Positions 42,420 to 53,766 are shown, counted from the first letter of the stretch. The stretch: DNA of 64,000 nucleotides from Bathynomus jamesi (GCA_023014485.1 JAJOZX010000920.1:832501-896500), one strand, 5' to 3'. Made by a program: numbers and translations. The notes: generated by a model from the sequence alone, not told the origin.

Positions 42420-42875
42420 TAAGAGGGTCTGTACATCGTCCTCGAACAGAAGACACCCATCACTTATCTCCTACAATGTGGGACCACAGAACTTCAAATG
42501 GTGGTCCATCAGACCTACAGTCACCGTTCGACGCCGGACAGAAGGATGAAGAGGGCGACACTAGGAAGGGAACACTCCCGCCTCAATCAGGAAGCTCGCC
42601 TCTGGACCGAAGAAACATCGACGAGAGGAGGTGAACCGGGGTGCACTTCCTGCTCACTTGCACGACCAAGTGGCGGACAGGAACCGCCTGGTGTTTCCGC
42701 ACTACTTCCTCATGAGGTCTTTGTGGAAATAGGTTCCCCCGGACAAAGCAGACAGGCTGCTTTCCCAGGGCCACCAATGGAGCGTTGGTACGCTCTTTGG
42801 CCCAAACCTCAAGTGCACTACGAAGGAAACCGAAGACGAATAAAACTAAATGTATCAGTGTTAGTGTTCCAATAA
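42420..42875 (+). pseudogene. Integrase C-terminal tail of the defective LTR element
   Basis: About 42,430-42,480 reads GLYIVLEQKTPITYLLQCG, resembling the SH3-like C-terminal domain of gypsy integrases (GPY-V-x-Q-x-S-P-V-T-Y). A proline- and arginine-rich stretch (42,498-42,875) follows up to the polypurine tract. Frame changes present. Confidence 0.55.
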
Positions 42876-42967
42876 ATGGGACAAATAAAAAGAATCGTAG
42901 TGAAAATAATGAATCTAGTGATGCTAACCGCCCCAAGTTAAGAAAGTTTGCCTCGGAGTGCAAAATT

Positions 42968-42982
42968 AAAGGAGGGGAGGGA
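42968..42982 (+). promoter_or_regulatory. Polypurine tract before the 3' LTR
   Basis: AAAGGAGGGGAGGGA directly precedes the TGTAACGG start of the 3' LTR after TAT. It is the expected primer site for plus-strand cDNA synthesis. Confidence 0.75.
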
Positions 42983-42985
42983 TAT

Positions 42986-44605
42986 TGTAACGGCAAATTT
43001 GTATGCTTAAATCTCATACCAAAATATGAATAAAAATTTTAGTTTTAAGATTTTTGTTTAAATCTCTGAAGCAAAGTTGTTTAGATTGTTGTTATTGAAG
43101 AATGTCAATAGGTTTCATTCTTGTTATAATTTCCGATGCAGTGTTAAAAAATAAATAAACGGGAAGATTAAGTATCTCGAATTGTTTAAAATTCGTTTGA
43201 TTTTAATTTTGGTTCCTCACGGTATTTTGACCTCACGGGTCAGTCTTGTGGTAGAGATTTATTGTATGGTCTTGAAATCCTTCTCTGTGTTCGAGGGGAA
43301 GGGAAAATTGATCAGGTTCAGCTGTAATGTGGTTTGTTTTCTCTTTGTTTCGTATTTAAACTTTCTGAAATTGACTTCAAACCCACTTGTTAAAATAAAC
43401 CACAAGATCCGTTGAAATTTATTCTCGTATTCTGCTGAGGCAGAGGTGGATTTGGTTTCATCTAGAGCAAAATACAAAGTTGAGAAGAACAGGTGGTTTC
43501 GAGGAAAGGACTTTAATTTTTAAGTTGATTTTTAAGGAAAAGGAGGAGCTTTTTGTTGAAGGAAATATTAAGAACCAATCAAAGGACAGTGATGATCCTT
43601 GTAATACTCAGTGAGAGAAAAGGAAACTCCTTTCATTTTGTATAGATAAAAACGTTTTTATGAATGAAGTCATTTAATGAAAAAGGTTTTGATAGGTCAT
43701 TCAGGGTACTGTAAGATGGAGTCCTTGTAATCTTAAGGTGTAACTTAAATTTATAAGGCAGTTGTAGTTCCGTCCTCTGAAGTTGTAGTGGCTTTAAAAA
43801 TCTTTGAAATCTGTGGCGCTATTTGATTTTATAATCCGACTGTAAAATTGATTCTGTTGTTTCAAAATTTGGAATCTTGTTTCACGCGAACTTGGTTTCA
43901 AGAGTTTAATGTTAGTCGGCAGAAAAAACTTCGTGAAAAACTCTGAATTTCATTATTGTTCATATGTAAAATTTGAATTTGTAAGTTTGCTGAACATTAT
44001 TTTCTCAGGAAAGAGCAAATATCTTGTGGTGATCTTATTTTCCCGAGGAAACCTGTGGAGTTCGCGCAGTACTTTTAAAAACTTTGTGAAAATTTAATTG
44101 GTGGACTTTTTTCTGAAAAATCTGCAGAACTCGCACAGAATTTTTAAGATTAAATTTCCAAAATTTTTGTAAGTAAACTTATTTTAATGAATTGGAATTA
44201 AGTACTATTTCTGGAGCCACATATAAATAAAATCCCTCTGTATACACCCTTTTTAGACTTAACCTGAATAATTGCGAACATTTTCTTTTAATTTAAATTT
44301 TGCTTTTGAACAAAATTTGTAACCGTACATCTGTAAACGTCTTTTGAATTTATGCCCCATTTTGAGTGAAACCAAATAAACTCTATACGAGGGAGTGGTG
44401 TTGTTTCTATGGTACCTTGCAATAGGCCTCTCTTGTAAGCTGAGGGTAAATTAACATTGAAAGTTCGAAATTTAAAGTGGGCTTCAAATAAGCTGAGAAA
44501 ATTGCGCGTATAAAATTGAAAGGCCATCCGAATGGACAAGCAGAGCCATCCTGAATAAGCGAACCCGCGCGCGCAATAAGTGCAATCAAAAGTAGTTGCA
44601 CCACA
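42986..44605 (+). repeat. 3' LTR (about 1.62 kb)
   Basis: Begins TGTAACGGC after the polypurine tract and ends TTGCACCACA, giving TG...CA ends. Its last 38 bp match the 5' LTR remnant at 39,110-39,149. The 1.6-kb body contains no supported gene. The full 5' LTR is missing, so divergence-based dating is impossible here. Confidence 0.75.
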
Positions 44606-44606
44606 C

Positions 44607-44759
44607 TAGGCTACCAGAGTACCCATTTATCTACCAACCAATTTTTTTTGTATGGAAGAATGAACAGCTGGATTTGTTGCGCACCGCCTACCTTCACCGG
44701 GAATCGAACTCGGAATTGGTGGATTCGTAGTCAGCGATGCTAACCACTACACCACCTAG

Positions 44760-44765
<6 letters not shown>
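44607..44765 (-). repeat. tRNA-derived SINE head
   Basis: Minus strand: GGTGTAGTGGTTAGCATCGCTG (A box) and GAGTTCGATTCCCG (B box), then the shared ATTGGTTGGTAGATAAATGG tail block. Same family as 30,252-30,614. It ends at the (TA)n tract. Confidence 0.8.
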
Positions 44766-44840
<75 letters not shown>

Positions 44841-44863
44841 ATAATATATATAATATATATATA

Positions 44864-44908
<45 letters not shown>
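44764..44908. repeat. Long (TA)n microsatellite
   Basis: About 145 bp of TA repeats with a few TATT interruptions; the longest simple tract in the window. Confidence 0.97.
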
Positions 44909-44910
<2 letters not shown>

Positions 44911-45407
44911 TAGGGTGGTCCACAGAATGTGGGTGAAATTTTTTCTCCGAAATTTTTGTGATCATAGCCCAAACGTACCCACTAGATGAGAAACTAGCGC
45001 GCGTCAATTTTTTTTAAATTGATGAATATTTAGGGTATGCACACGGCTGCCATTTTTAATGCCCTCACGTGGCCTATATAGCAGGCATAACTTGAAACGT
45101 AAAAAAAAATTGCGCAATTCGCCCAGTTTCTAATTCCAAATTACGTTCCTAATTAACTAATTAATTAAGTTTACAGTTGGCAATTCTTATTTTTGAACAT
45201 ACTACTATTTGGTATCGTATTTCAAATACTAACGGTTTTCTTCAGTTACTCTCCCGGCAAGAATCGGATAGGGTGTATTAAGTGTTCACGCATCACTGGG
45301 AATCATTTATCTTAGCTTGCTTTTTAAAGACTCAGGTGAATATTTAATTAATTAATATTTAATTAATATTTAATTAATATTAATATTTAATTAAGGTGAA
45401 TATATAT

Positions 45408-45745
45408 TCTATAGCGTTATAAATTGCTATGACGCTTAAAGTTGCTATATTACTATTGCGTTATTATTTTTGGTTTATGTTGAATAATAATTTTTTTCTG
45501 GAAAGAGATGTACATAAGTGCAAGTTTAGTCCTAAAGAGTAACGTTAAACCTGCGTTGGTTAAAATTGCTATATTTTCTATTGCGTTATAAATTGCTATG
45601 ACGCTTAAAGTTGCTATATTACTGTTGCGTTATTGCAGTTGGTTTATGTTAAATAATAATTTTTGCTGAAAATTCATGTACATTAGTGCATGTTTAATGT
45701 TAGAGTGTGACTTTAAAAGTCTACATGTTTGAAGTTGCTGTATTT
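45408..45745. repeat. Two tandem 169-bp units in the 5' noncoding part
   Basis: Units start TCTATAGCGTTATAAATTGC (45,408) and TCTATTGCGTTATAAATTGC (45,577); most of the first is repeated with changes. AATATTTAATT repeats precede them (45,340-45,395). Confidence 0.8.
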
Positions 45746-45807
45746 TACATTATTTCCATAGTAATAAAAAAAATGTCAATTTTTGGTTTCTCTTTCTACG
45801 TGTTGTG

Positions 45808-48075
45808 ATGATGGCAACCGCATTGCGTAAGAAAACACCGGATCAAATGTAGAATTCGGACCCCAGCCTTCTTTAGTTACCTTTATAAGGCTAACTAACG
45901 AAAATATCATGACCTAACCTAACCAATCGTCAAGGGCGTACAGTTAACCTAACGATTAGTTAGGTTAGGTTGTGATATTTTCGTTAGTTAGCCTTATAAA
46001 GCTAACTAAAGAAGGCTGGGATCCGAATTCTACATTTGATCCAAAACACCTCTCTACTTGGATGACGGCACCATCGAAGCGATTCCTAATTCCCGTCTGC
46101 CTACTCTTAGGCAAGTTCTCCAACGTTATTTTCATCTCCTGAAAACGAGTGAGCCAACTCCTACGAAAAACGAGTGCATCAATATGGTAGTGAAGGAAAC
46201 CATAGATATCTGGGGAATGGCCCGTATCCCTACTCAAGAGGAGCGGAATATCAAACGAACCCTGAATGGAATCCTGTCCACTTGGGAGAAGTTGAAAATG
46301 GGTTCCAACAGGAGAAGTAAGCCGCAAATACAGAAGGAACAAGAGTTCTCAAACAATCTTGAAAAGCTCTTCAACATTAAGCATCATGATGTGAAAAGAC
46401 TGATCCGGATAGAGGAAGACCGAGTCTTCTTGAAAGACCAAGAGAGGGAACGCAAGTTTCACATGGGACGAGTCGACGAAGCCCTGGCTAAGAAGGAAAT
46501 GAAACAGAAGTATCTTAAGAAGAAGGCCAGAGAGCAAAAGGAAGCAGCAGAGAAGCAGATGCGTGAAGAGCAAGAGACCGTTCAGCTGGAGTCAACTAGT
46601 ATCTCTTCTGATGATGAAGGCTCTCGTTCATTTCCGAAGCTGCCTCGAGTTGTATTTTTAGGTCCCTGGCCCGTCAAATGCAGTTCCTCGTCCTGCACCT
46701 CAAACGAGGCCTAAGAACTTCATGTCTCTTGGTCTCGCTGCCGCCCTGGAAAGAACCGACACCAGCGATCGTGAGGCAGTTCACATCGTGGCAGCTACTG
46801 TGAAAAGCCTTGGAGGGAATATTGATGAACTGGCCATCAGTCGCTCCACATTCAGGAGAACCCGTATGCGACATTGCAGTGACCACATCACTTCTGTGAA
46901 ACAAGCTTTCTCATCTTCTGGCGCCAATATCTCTGGGAAGGATGTTTCGTCATCGTCAGAGGAGAACATCCACCTCCTGGGTGTTCCGAAGCTCGCATGT
47001 GGAACAGGAATAGCGCAAGCAGACGCCGTGGTTGAGACCTTGAAGGATTGGAAGGTCGAAGACCGAGTCGTCGCCATGAGCTTTGATACGACTCCAAGCA
47101 ATACGGGTCATATTGGTGGAGCTTGCACTCTGATTGAACAGCGACTGGGAAGAAATTTACTCCACCTTGCTTGCAGACACCATAACTTGGAGGTCGTTCT
47201 CAGAGACGTCTTCAAGACAGTTCATGGATCGTCCAGCGGTCCGGAGGTTCTCTATTTCAGTGGTTCCAAAAGAATTGGCAGCGGGTCAATCAAGAAACTT
47301 CAAAATTGAAACGATGGACGACCACGTCAGTGCAGTTTCAAAAGAGAACCCTGAATGAGTACAAGAAGCTCTCGATTACTACATAAAAGCTCTTGAGTGT
47401 ACGCAACTCCGCGACGACTACAGCCGACTCCTGGAGCTTAGCGTAGTCTTCCCAGGTGGGACACCTCCCCGAAGGATTCGATTTGGACAGCCTGGCCCCA
47501 TACACCATGCTCGCTGGATGTCAAAGGCAATATACTGTCTCCAAATATGCATGTTTCAACCTCAGTTTAAGGTGTCCCCAAGGAAGAGAAGTCCATTCGA
47601 ACCATGGCCCTCTTTGTTGCTCTTGTCTACGGACCAGCATGGTTCAAGGCTCCCATAATCTTTGAAGCCCCGAGCAACGATATCTCCTTCCTTTAAGAAA
47701 ATTCAAGAATACAGGAATAAAGTGGATGGAGCAGTTGGAGCGGCAGCTACAAAGGCATTCCAACAACATCTGTGGTATTTGAGCGAGGAGTTGGTAGCTC
47801 TGGCTCTATTCAGTGACGCAGTTTCCAGTATGGAGAAGAGAGGAATCCTGGAGTCGATGAGCGTAAGGGAAGGAGAGAAAGATCCACCGAAGAGAATTAA
47901 AGTGCTGGAAGAGGACATTCCGTCACTGACGCTGAAGAAGATGGCATCCAAGAATACCAACCGCTTCTTCCAGACCACGCTACTAGGTCCTGATTCATCT
48001 CTAAAGATTCATCCTAATGGAAGGATGATCCGCAGTTCCTCCAGGCTAAGGAAATCCTTCAAGATATGCTGGTAG
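45808..48075 (+). pseudogene. Transposase-like protein (FDTT-SNTG / ACRHH family), broken
   Basis: The start is probably ATG 45,808 or 45,811 (MATALRKKTP), interrupted by the MITE at 45,840-46,042, then LYLDDGTIEAIP onward. The first part is charged and coiled-coil-like (DQERERKFHMGRVDEALAKK). After a frameshift near 46,670 comes VVAMSFDTTPSNTGHIGGAC and LLHLACRHHNLEVVL, then SGPEVLYFS. Further frameshifts lead to GPIHHARWMSKAIYCLQ and QQHLWYLSEELVALALFSDA. I recall similar uncharacterised, repeated proteins in invertebrates. FDTT and ACRHH could be parts of an RNase H-like catalytic core, but I cannot assign a superfamily. At least three frame breaks. Confidence 0.7.
45840..46042. mobile_element. 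203-bp palindromic hAT-like MITE, copy 2
   Basis: TIRs GGATCAAATGTAGAATTCGG, flanked by 8-bp duplications AAAACACC (45,832-45,839; 46,043-46,050). The stem again has CCTAACCTAACC. Same length and loop (GTCAAGGGCG) as 24,657-24,859. Removing it and one duplication restores the host reading frame. Confidence 0.92.
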
Positions 48076-48565
48076 TGAATGATGTAGCTGAAAGAGGGGT
48101 GAAGCTAATTCAGGATTATAACTCTTCCATTAATTAAGAAGAACGAAGAACAGAAACAGTATCTGCTGCAGGTAGTCGCTACACATCGACGCCAGTTTCC
48201 TAGTGCAAGCAAGGCTAACTTGTAATCGTGAGGACGGGAGAGTTGTTCTCCTGTTTCAATCAACATTGTTTGTGTTTGGTTTGCCTCTAATTAATAAATT
48301 AATCACTTAAATAATAATTTACCTATACTGTAGATATGTAATACTTGAGTATCATTTTCCTAATACAAGAGTCATTCTATAGGGAAAGAGCTCAAACAAA
48401 TGTGAGCTTTTCTTAGTCAGCTTGTGCATACCCTAAACAAAGTCATAATGACCTAAAACTTGGTATGTAGTGTTTTCTTGGGGAAAGGAACCAAATAAAC
48501 ATTGAGCACAAAAAAAATAAACAACTTCGATTTTGTGGACCACCCTAATATATATATATATTAAA

Positions 48566-48795
48566 CTTAGAATGGTCCCCTGAGATCTTTTATGTAACGC
48601 ACAGACCATGCATGCAACAAGGAACTCTTCTGGGGAAATTAAATCCACTATAGTTCGAATAAGTAATGGTAAATGACAAATACTATAGTTTTTCTTTTTC
48701 GTGATGTCAGCCCGATGTGGGCAACGGGTCACTCGCAAAGAGGCCCCAAAATATAGCTTCCCTCACTAGCTAACTGCCAAGCAGATAGGATCCAG
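48566..48795. repeat. Dispersed repeat R1, copy 2
   Basis: Matches 36,441-36,700 from AGAATGGTCCCCTGAG to the ATATAGCTTCCCTCAC region. Like copy 1 it begins right after a (TA)n tract. Confidence 0.78.
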
Positions 48796-48950
48796 CTTTG
48801 GGACGGGATCTAGGGTTTATAATTCACTGATGATGACAAAAGATTTGTCGAAACGTCTGAAATACAAAAGTAAAAGAAAATGTTTGCTGTTGTGTTGGTC
48901 CTTCTTTTCATCATTCGGTCCTAACATCCCCATATAAAAAAGAAGACATT
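48796..48950 (+). mobile_element. Short Penelope-like 3' fragment
   Basis: Only the hammerhead-bearing region and about 90 bp beyond remain. Assignment to a Penelope-like element rests on the hammerhead-like motif with very short palindromic stem III and the resemblance of the layout to the other two elements here; no coding part is present. Confidence 0.5.
48823..48861 (+). ncRNA. Hammerhead-ribozyme-like motif
   Basis: Stem I TTCA/TGAA, core CTGATGA (48,827-48,833), stem II GACAAA-AGA-TTTGTC, GAAA, palindromic ACGT stem III and a GTC cleavage triplet at 48,855-48,857. All canonical core residues are present, with one extra T before stem II. The minimal stem III would suit the dimeric form known from Penelope-like elements. 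Confidence 0.68.
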
Positions 48951-48954
48951 AAAC

Positions 48955-49541
48955 AACTAGAAGAGATTCAGAGAAGCTTCACAGCCAAGATCAAGGGGTG
49001 CAAAGAATTAAACTACTGGGAAAGGTTACGCGAATTAAACCTATATTCACTGGAAAGGAGGAGAGAGAGATACACCATTATTTACACTTGGAAAATAATG
49101 GAGAAACTAGTCCCTAATCTTACTGTGAACCCTGTAACTCCCCAAACAACGGTGGAAAGTAGAAAAGGAAGACTGTGTCGTGTTCCCAAATTAAAGGCTA
49201 GACAGGGAACATCCTTAACCCTGAAAGAAAATAGTTTTGTTGTGAGAGGACCAAAACTGTTAATCAGCTGCCCAAAGACCTAAGGAACACGAGTAGTGTT
49301 ACAGTGAACATCTACAAAAGAAGATTAGACGCCTGGCTCAGAACAATCCCCGATGAGCCAGGCGTACCTGGCTGTGAGGTGGAGAGTACAAGAAACCAAC
49401 TCACTACTTCACCAGGGCAACTCGAGAGGAGGGGCAACAAGCTTGACCTTCGTGAAATGAGGAATCATCGCATGGAACATTTGAAAGGTTGAAAGATATA
49501 TATATAAGAACATTGGCTATGTGGCGTCGGCGTCTGAGGTC

Positions 49542-49545
<4 letters not shown>
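48955..49545 (+). mobile_element. LINE-C copy 2, 3' fragment
   Basis: Encodes EEIQRSFTAKIKGCKELNYW, RYTIIYTWKIMEKLVPNLTV and, after a base loss, SCPKDLRNTSSVTVNIYKRRLD (49,098-49,492). It is the C-terminal part of the same family as 31,040-32,535. The 3' end (GGAACATTTGAAAGGTTGAAAG) runs into TA-rich sequence. Confidence 0.82.
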
Positions 49546-49546
<1 letters not shown>

Positions 49547-49601
<55 letters not shown>

Positions 49602-49630
49602 GCGTCGGCCTCCGAGGTGATATATATATA
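49547..49630. repeat. (TA)n(TG)n microsatellite
   Basis: TA then TG repeats, followed by GGCGTCGGCCTCCGAGG, which also occurs just before the tract at 49,523-49,540. Confidence 0.9.
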
Positions 49631-50160
49631 CAGGGTGCGGCAGAAGTCGCTTTACCGAGAATAATGAAATCATCTTGTGAAGAATAATATTTATTATTTA
49701 TTACAGAAATTGTTCGAAGTGTCCTTCATCATGTTCAATACACACGTTGCATATTTGAACCACTAAACAACAAATAGCGTGGCACAGTTCTTTGTTATTA
49801 TTCATCGTCTCGAATTCTTGGCGTATCAAAGTCTTCATGTGACGAAGTCCCGAGGTTTCTGTCCGGAGACTATTTTTGATTATACCCCACACTGAATAAT
49901 CACATGGGGTTATATCCGGTGACTGAGGGGGCCATTCGACTATCCCACAACGTCCTATCCATTCTGAAAAAATCGTTTAAGAATGCACGAACATTTCTTC
50001 CGAAATGTGGTGGAACACCATCTTGTTGCCATATTGTGTTTTCAAAATTATGATTGTTTCTAAGTGTAGGCAACACCGTATTCTGCAACAGTTCCAGATA
50101 ATTGACAACATTAACAGTGCCGTCAAAGAAATAAGGACCCACAACGCCATCCGGCGCCAT
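49631..50160 (-). mobile_element. Tc1/mariner-type transposon fragment
   Basis: Starts with a TIR-like CAGGGTGCGGCAGAAGTCGC after TA. The minus strand encodes VVGPYFFDGTVNVVNYLELL and IWQQDGVPPHFGRNVRAFL (49,900-50,160), the WQQDGAPPH block holding the second catalytic Asp of an IS630/Tc1-like transposase. The right half is replaced by the Penelope element at about 50,161. Truncated and inactive. Confidence 0.82.
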
Positions 50161-50791
50161 CCGTTAGAACAGGACAGTTGTCCAGTGCCCTTTTTGTCCA
50201 TTTGTCAGAGTTAGCCCACTGTATTGATTGGAATAATGCTTCAGTTTTATTCCATTCAAGCAACATTGTTAATAGAAATATTCTTGAGTCTGCCATTATC
50301 CAACTTTCAAATAACTTCAACATAAGCAAAGGTCTTTTTCAACTCGATCCTGTTATTTTGAATTCCTTTAAAACAGATTTAGATAAGAAGGGTAAAACAT
50401 TAAATCTTTGGTAAACTTGTCTTCTACTTTATTAACTTTTAATTTGCATTTTATTTTTTTTTATATATATCGAAACCTGACCATAGGCAGCAGTGTGTTA
50501 AAACCCGGGCAGAGTTCCAGTATAAATTTGTATTTTTATAATCCATTTGATCTTGTGCTAAAAATCGATTAACTTTTAATTTGCATTTTATTTTTTTTAT
50601 ATATATCGAAACCTGACCATAGGCAGCAGTGTGTTAAAACCCGGGCAGAGTTCCAGTATAAATTTGTATTTTTATAATCCATTTGATCTTGTGCTAAAAA
50701 TCGATATTTTTCCTTACAAATCTGTACGCCTCACTGGTAATCCTTTAAGGTTTTAATTTTTAATTTTTTATTTTTACTTCTCTGTTTATTG

Positions 50792-50824
<33 letters not shown>

Positions 50825-50841
50825 TTGTATATATAGATATG

Positions 50842-50886
<45 letters not shown>

Positions 50887-51034
50887 ATGTGTTATTTATT
50901 TTTTCTTTTTTTCTTTCTGTAACCTATATATAGGCTTAACCTTTTTATGTACTTCAGTGTTCCTGAGGATGTCATTAGACGAAAGCGCTTGAGCACCATT
51001 TTGTGTTTCCTTTCCTTCGTGGTTTTATTCATCA
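50161..51034 (+). repeat. 5' pseudo-LTR of Penelope-like element 2
   Basis: A 5'-truncated copy of the element's end, joined head-to-tail to the full copy. It matches 53,183-53,916, including the last 85 or so codons (ALFVHLSELAHCIDWNNASV) and the 3' UTR with the hammerhead-like motif (50,957-50,996). It differs by a 137-bp tandem duplication (50,431-50,567 and 50,568-50,704) present only once in the 3' copy. Confidence 0.92.
50957..50996 (+). ncRNA. Hammerhead-ribozyme-like motif, 5' pseudo-LTR
   Basis: Identical to 53,837-53,876: stem I GTGTTC/GAGCAC, core CTGAGGA, stem II GTC-ATTA-GAC, GAAA, palindromic AGCGCT and a UU cleavage context. Confidence 0.6.
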
Positions 51035-51078
51035 TAAATATTTTTCACGTGTTACTTTCGTGAAATAATTTTCATATA

Positions 51079-53460
51079 ATGACCACCACGCGTTCCTTCG
51101 GCTTGCTGTTCCCTCTCTTGTCTCCGTTTGTGTCCGTGTTTTCTTCTACATTAATGAAGGGGCATGCAATTCGTATCCGACGGAAGTTTCTTACTAAGTG
51201 TCTGGAGGAGCAAGTTCTTCCCAAATCCCTGCTTCCGATTCGCCTCAGACAAATTGACGACCATCCGTTCAACAACTTCAGCAGATTAATTTTAAAGAAA
51301 CATATTGAAGTCACCAGACAAAATGAGTGGTCCGCCTTCAAAAATTTAAACATCGCCAAACATAATTTTGTAACCGTTATTCCCCAACCGTGGATCCAAC
51401 CTTTGTTTGATGAAATTTACAACGAGTTGCGTCGGAGAACTACTTCACTTCGTAACATTTTGGATCGAAAAATTAAAAGTCTCATTCGAGATAGTCAGTG
51501 GAGTAAAAAAGCAAGCTCAAAGTGTGTTTTGAACCTTTCTTCGAAAAACATTAGTGACGATGCAAAAGTGCCCTTGGATATGGTATGTCCTTTTTTATTG
51601 TTAAAAAACCTTCGGCTTTACAAATTTGTTACAGTCTCGCGTGTTTTGAAAAACAGTGTAATCTCCCTCAGTATTTGTTTTAACATAGTTAAAGGCCTCG
51701 TTTATAGTGCGGCGAATGGTAATTACGAAGATAACTTTCCTAAACGTTTTCGCAATAGCCTCTCACAATTAAAAAAAGATGGGGAGCTCCATATTACTAA
51801 AGCAGACAAGGCTAACACCATAGTTATTATGGACAAAGTGGACTACATCGGAAAGATGAACGAGCTTCTCCAGGACCCCGCCACATACACCAAACTTAGG
51901 AAGAACCCGCAGGATGACGTCATCAAATCATTTAATAGTGGCTTGAAACGCCTTCTCAAAGATCATAAGGACTTAATTCCGCTTTTCATGTCCACTTCAC
52001 CTGCTCTGCCCTACCTTTACGGTCTTATTAAAACCCACAAACCTGGTAACCCTATGCGCCCTATTATTAGCTCGGTGGGCTCTATTACTTATAAACTCTC
52101 CAAATGGCTTGTCAAAGTCTTGTCCCCCATTCTCGGAACTATCTCTGATTCACATGTAAAAAATTCCATGGATCTTACGGAAAAATTGAATAATGCACGT
52201 ACTGAAACTAACGATAAATTGATCAGTTTTGATGTTTGTTCATTGTTTACAAAAGTGCCGATTGACGATATGCTTGACTTTCTCTCCCAAGAATTATATA
52301 AGTATGACCTGCCACTACCTTCACACATTGTTTTGGAACTCATTAAGCTTTGCATCAAAGACTGTAAATTCACTTTCAATAACGAGTATTATCAACAAGT
52401 TTTTGGGATGGCTATGGGCAACCCATTATCGCCCCTCCTCTCCAATATTTATATGGAGTTTTTCGAAATTACCTATATTCCGAGAATCCTGGGGGTTGGC
52501 ATCCCTTGGTTGCGGTACGTCGACGATATTTTGTGTATCTGGCCCATGAATCGTGACCTGGATAGCTTCCTCCTTCAGTTAAATGATCAAGTCCCCTCCA
52601 TTAAGTTCACTTTAGAAGTTGAGCAAGACAATTCAATCCCATTTTTGGATGTGCGTGTACATAGGGAAAGCCCAGGTTTTAAGTTTAGTATCTATCGGAA
52701 AACGACAAACAATTTGTCCTACGTACACTTTTACTCGGGACATGATACCCCCACTAAGAAGGCCATATTTTCATCAATGTTTCTCCGCGCCCTTAGGATC
52801 GCCAGTCCGGAATACATCGATGCCGAATTGGAAAAAATCAACGGTATTGGAAGTGATTTGTGTTATCCATCTGCGTTTATGGAATCTTGTCTCAACAAGG
52901 CAAAACGAACTTTCTATCGTGTCAATATTAACACTCGTACTTTGTCAAAAAATATTTTAGTACTTCCATTTTTCCCGGGCTTTTTAAGCATTGCTAATGT
53001 ACTTAAACTTTTGGATATTAATGTAGTATTTTCATATAACAATATTGTGAAAAATATCATAGTAAAAAATAGCCCTCCAATAATTCAGGCATTATCTATA
53101 AAATTGGTTGTAAACAATGTGATTCCTTTTACATAGGTCAGACGGGAAAGGATTTGCACACACGTATAAAACAGCATCAATATTCCGTTAGAACAGGACA
53201 GTTGTCCAGTGCCCTTTTTGTCCATTTGTCAGAGTTAGCCCACTGTATTGATTGGAATAATGCTTCAGTTTTATTCCATTCAAGCAACATTGTTAATAGA
53301 AATATTCTTGAGTCTGCCATTATCCAACTTTCAAATAACTTCAACATAAGCAAAGGTCTTTTTCAACTCGATCCTGTTATTTTGAATTCCTTTAAAACAG
53401 ATTTAGATAAGAAGGGTAAAACATTAAATCTTGGTAAACTTGTCTTCTGCTTTATTAACT
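51079..53460 (+). pseudogene. Penelope-like RT with GIY-YIG endonuclease, nearly complete
   Basis: Open from 51,079 to 53,136 (685 codons) and continuing in another frame to about 53,460. The RT region has LHITKADKANTIVIMDKVDY, YLYGLIKTHKPGNPMRPII, SFDVCSLFTKVPID, FGMAMGNPLSPLLSNIYMEF and the active site WLRYVDDILCIWP, then SIPFLDVRVHRESPGF. The GIY-YIG part reads IYKIGCKQCD and FYIGQTGKDLHTRI just after a frameshift near 53,095. A short stretch at about 51,585-51,680 reads better in another frame (LGYGMSFF), pointing to two compensating indels. Three small lesions disable it, although its overall length is typical of the family. Confidence 0.9.
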
Positions 53461-53677
53461 TTTAATTTGCATTTTATTTTTTTTATATATATCGAAACCT
53501 GACCATAGGCAGCAGTGTGTTAAAACCCGGGCAGAGTTCCAGTATAAATTTGTATTTTTATAATCCATTTGATCTTGTGCTAAAAATCGATATTTTTCCT
53601 TACAAATCTGTACGCCTCACTGGTAATCCTTTAAGGTTTTAATTTGTAATTTTTTATTTTTACTTCTCTGTTTATTG

Positions 53678-53708
<31 letters not shown>

Positions 53709-53725
53709 TTGTATATATAGATATG

Positions 53726-53766
<41 letters not shown>

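Larger units (their letters stand above)
39110..44605 (+). mobile_element. Defective gypsy-like LTR retrotransposon lacking RT
   Basis: A short 5' LTR remnant (39,110-39,149, CGCGCGCGCAGTAAGTGC...CCACA) matches the end of the 3' LTR (44,568-44,605). Between them are gag with two zinc knuckles, a protease domain, an integrase C-terminal segment, and a polypurine tract at 42,968-42,982. No RT, RNase H or integrase core was found in 41,200-42,400, so a large internal deletion is likely. Stops are frequent. Confidence 0.8.
44911..48547 (+). mobile_element. DNA transposon of unrecognised family (TAGGGTGGTCCACA TIRs)
   Basis: TIRs TAGGGTGGTCCACAGAATG (44,911) and, as complement, TAGGGTGGTCCACAAAATC (ending 48,547) bound 3,637 bp. 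The plus strand encodes a large broken protein. (TA)n on both sides hides any target duplication. A 203-bp MITE is inserted near the start of the coding region, and two 169-bp tandem units lie in the 5' noncoding part. Confidence 0.82.

Noticed and set aside
51585..51680. Possible intron in the second Penelope gene
   Set aside because: No suitable GT-AG pair was seen; two compensating indels explain the local frame change and preserve length.
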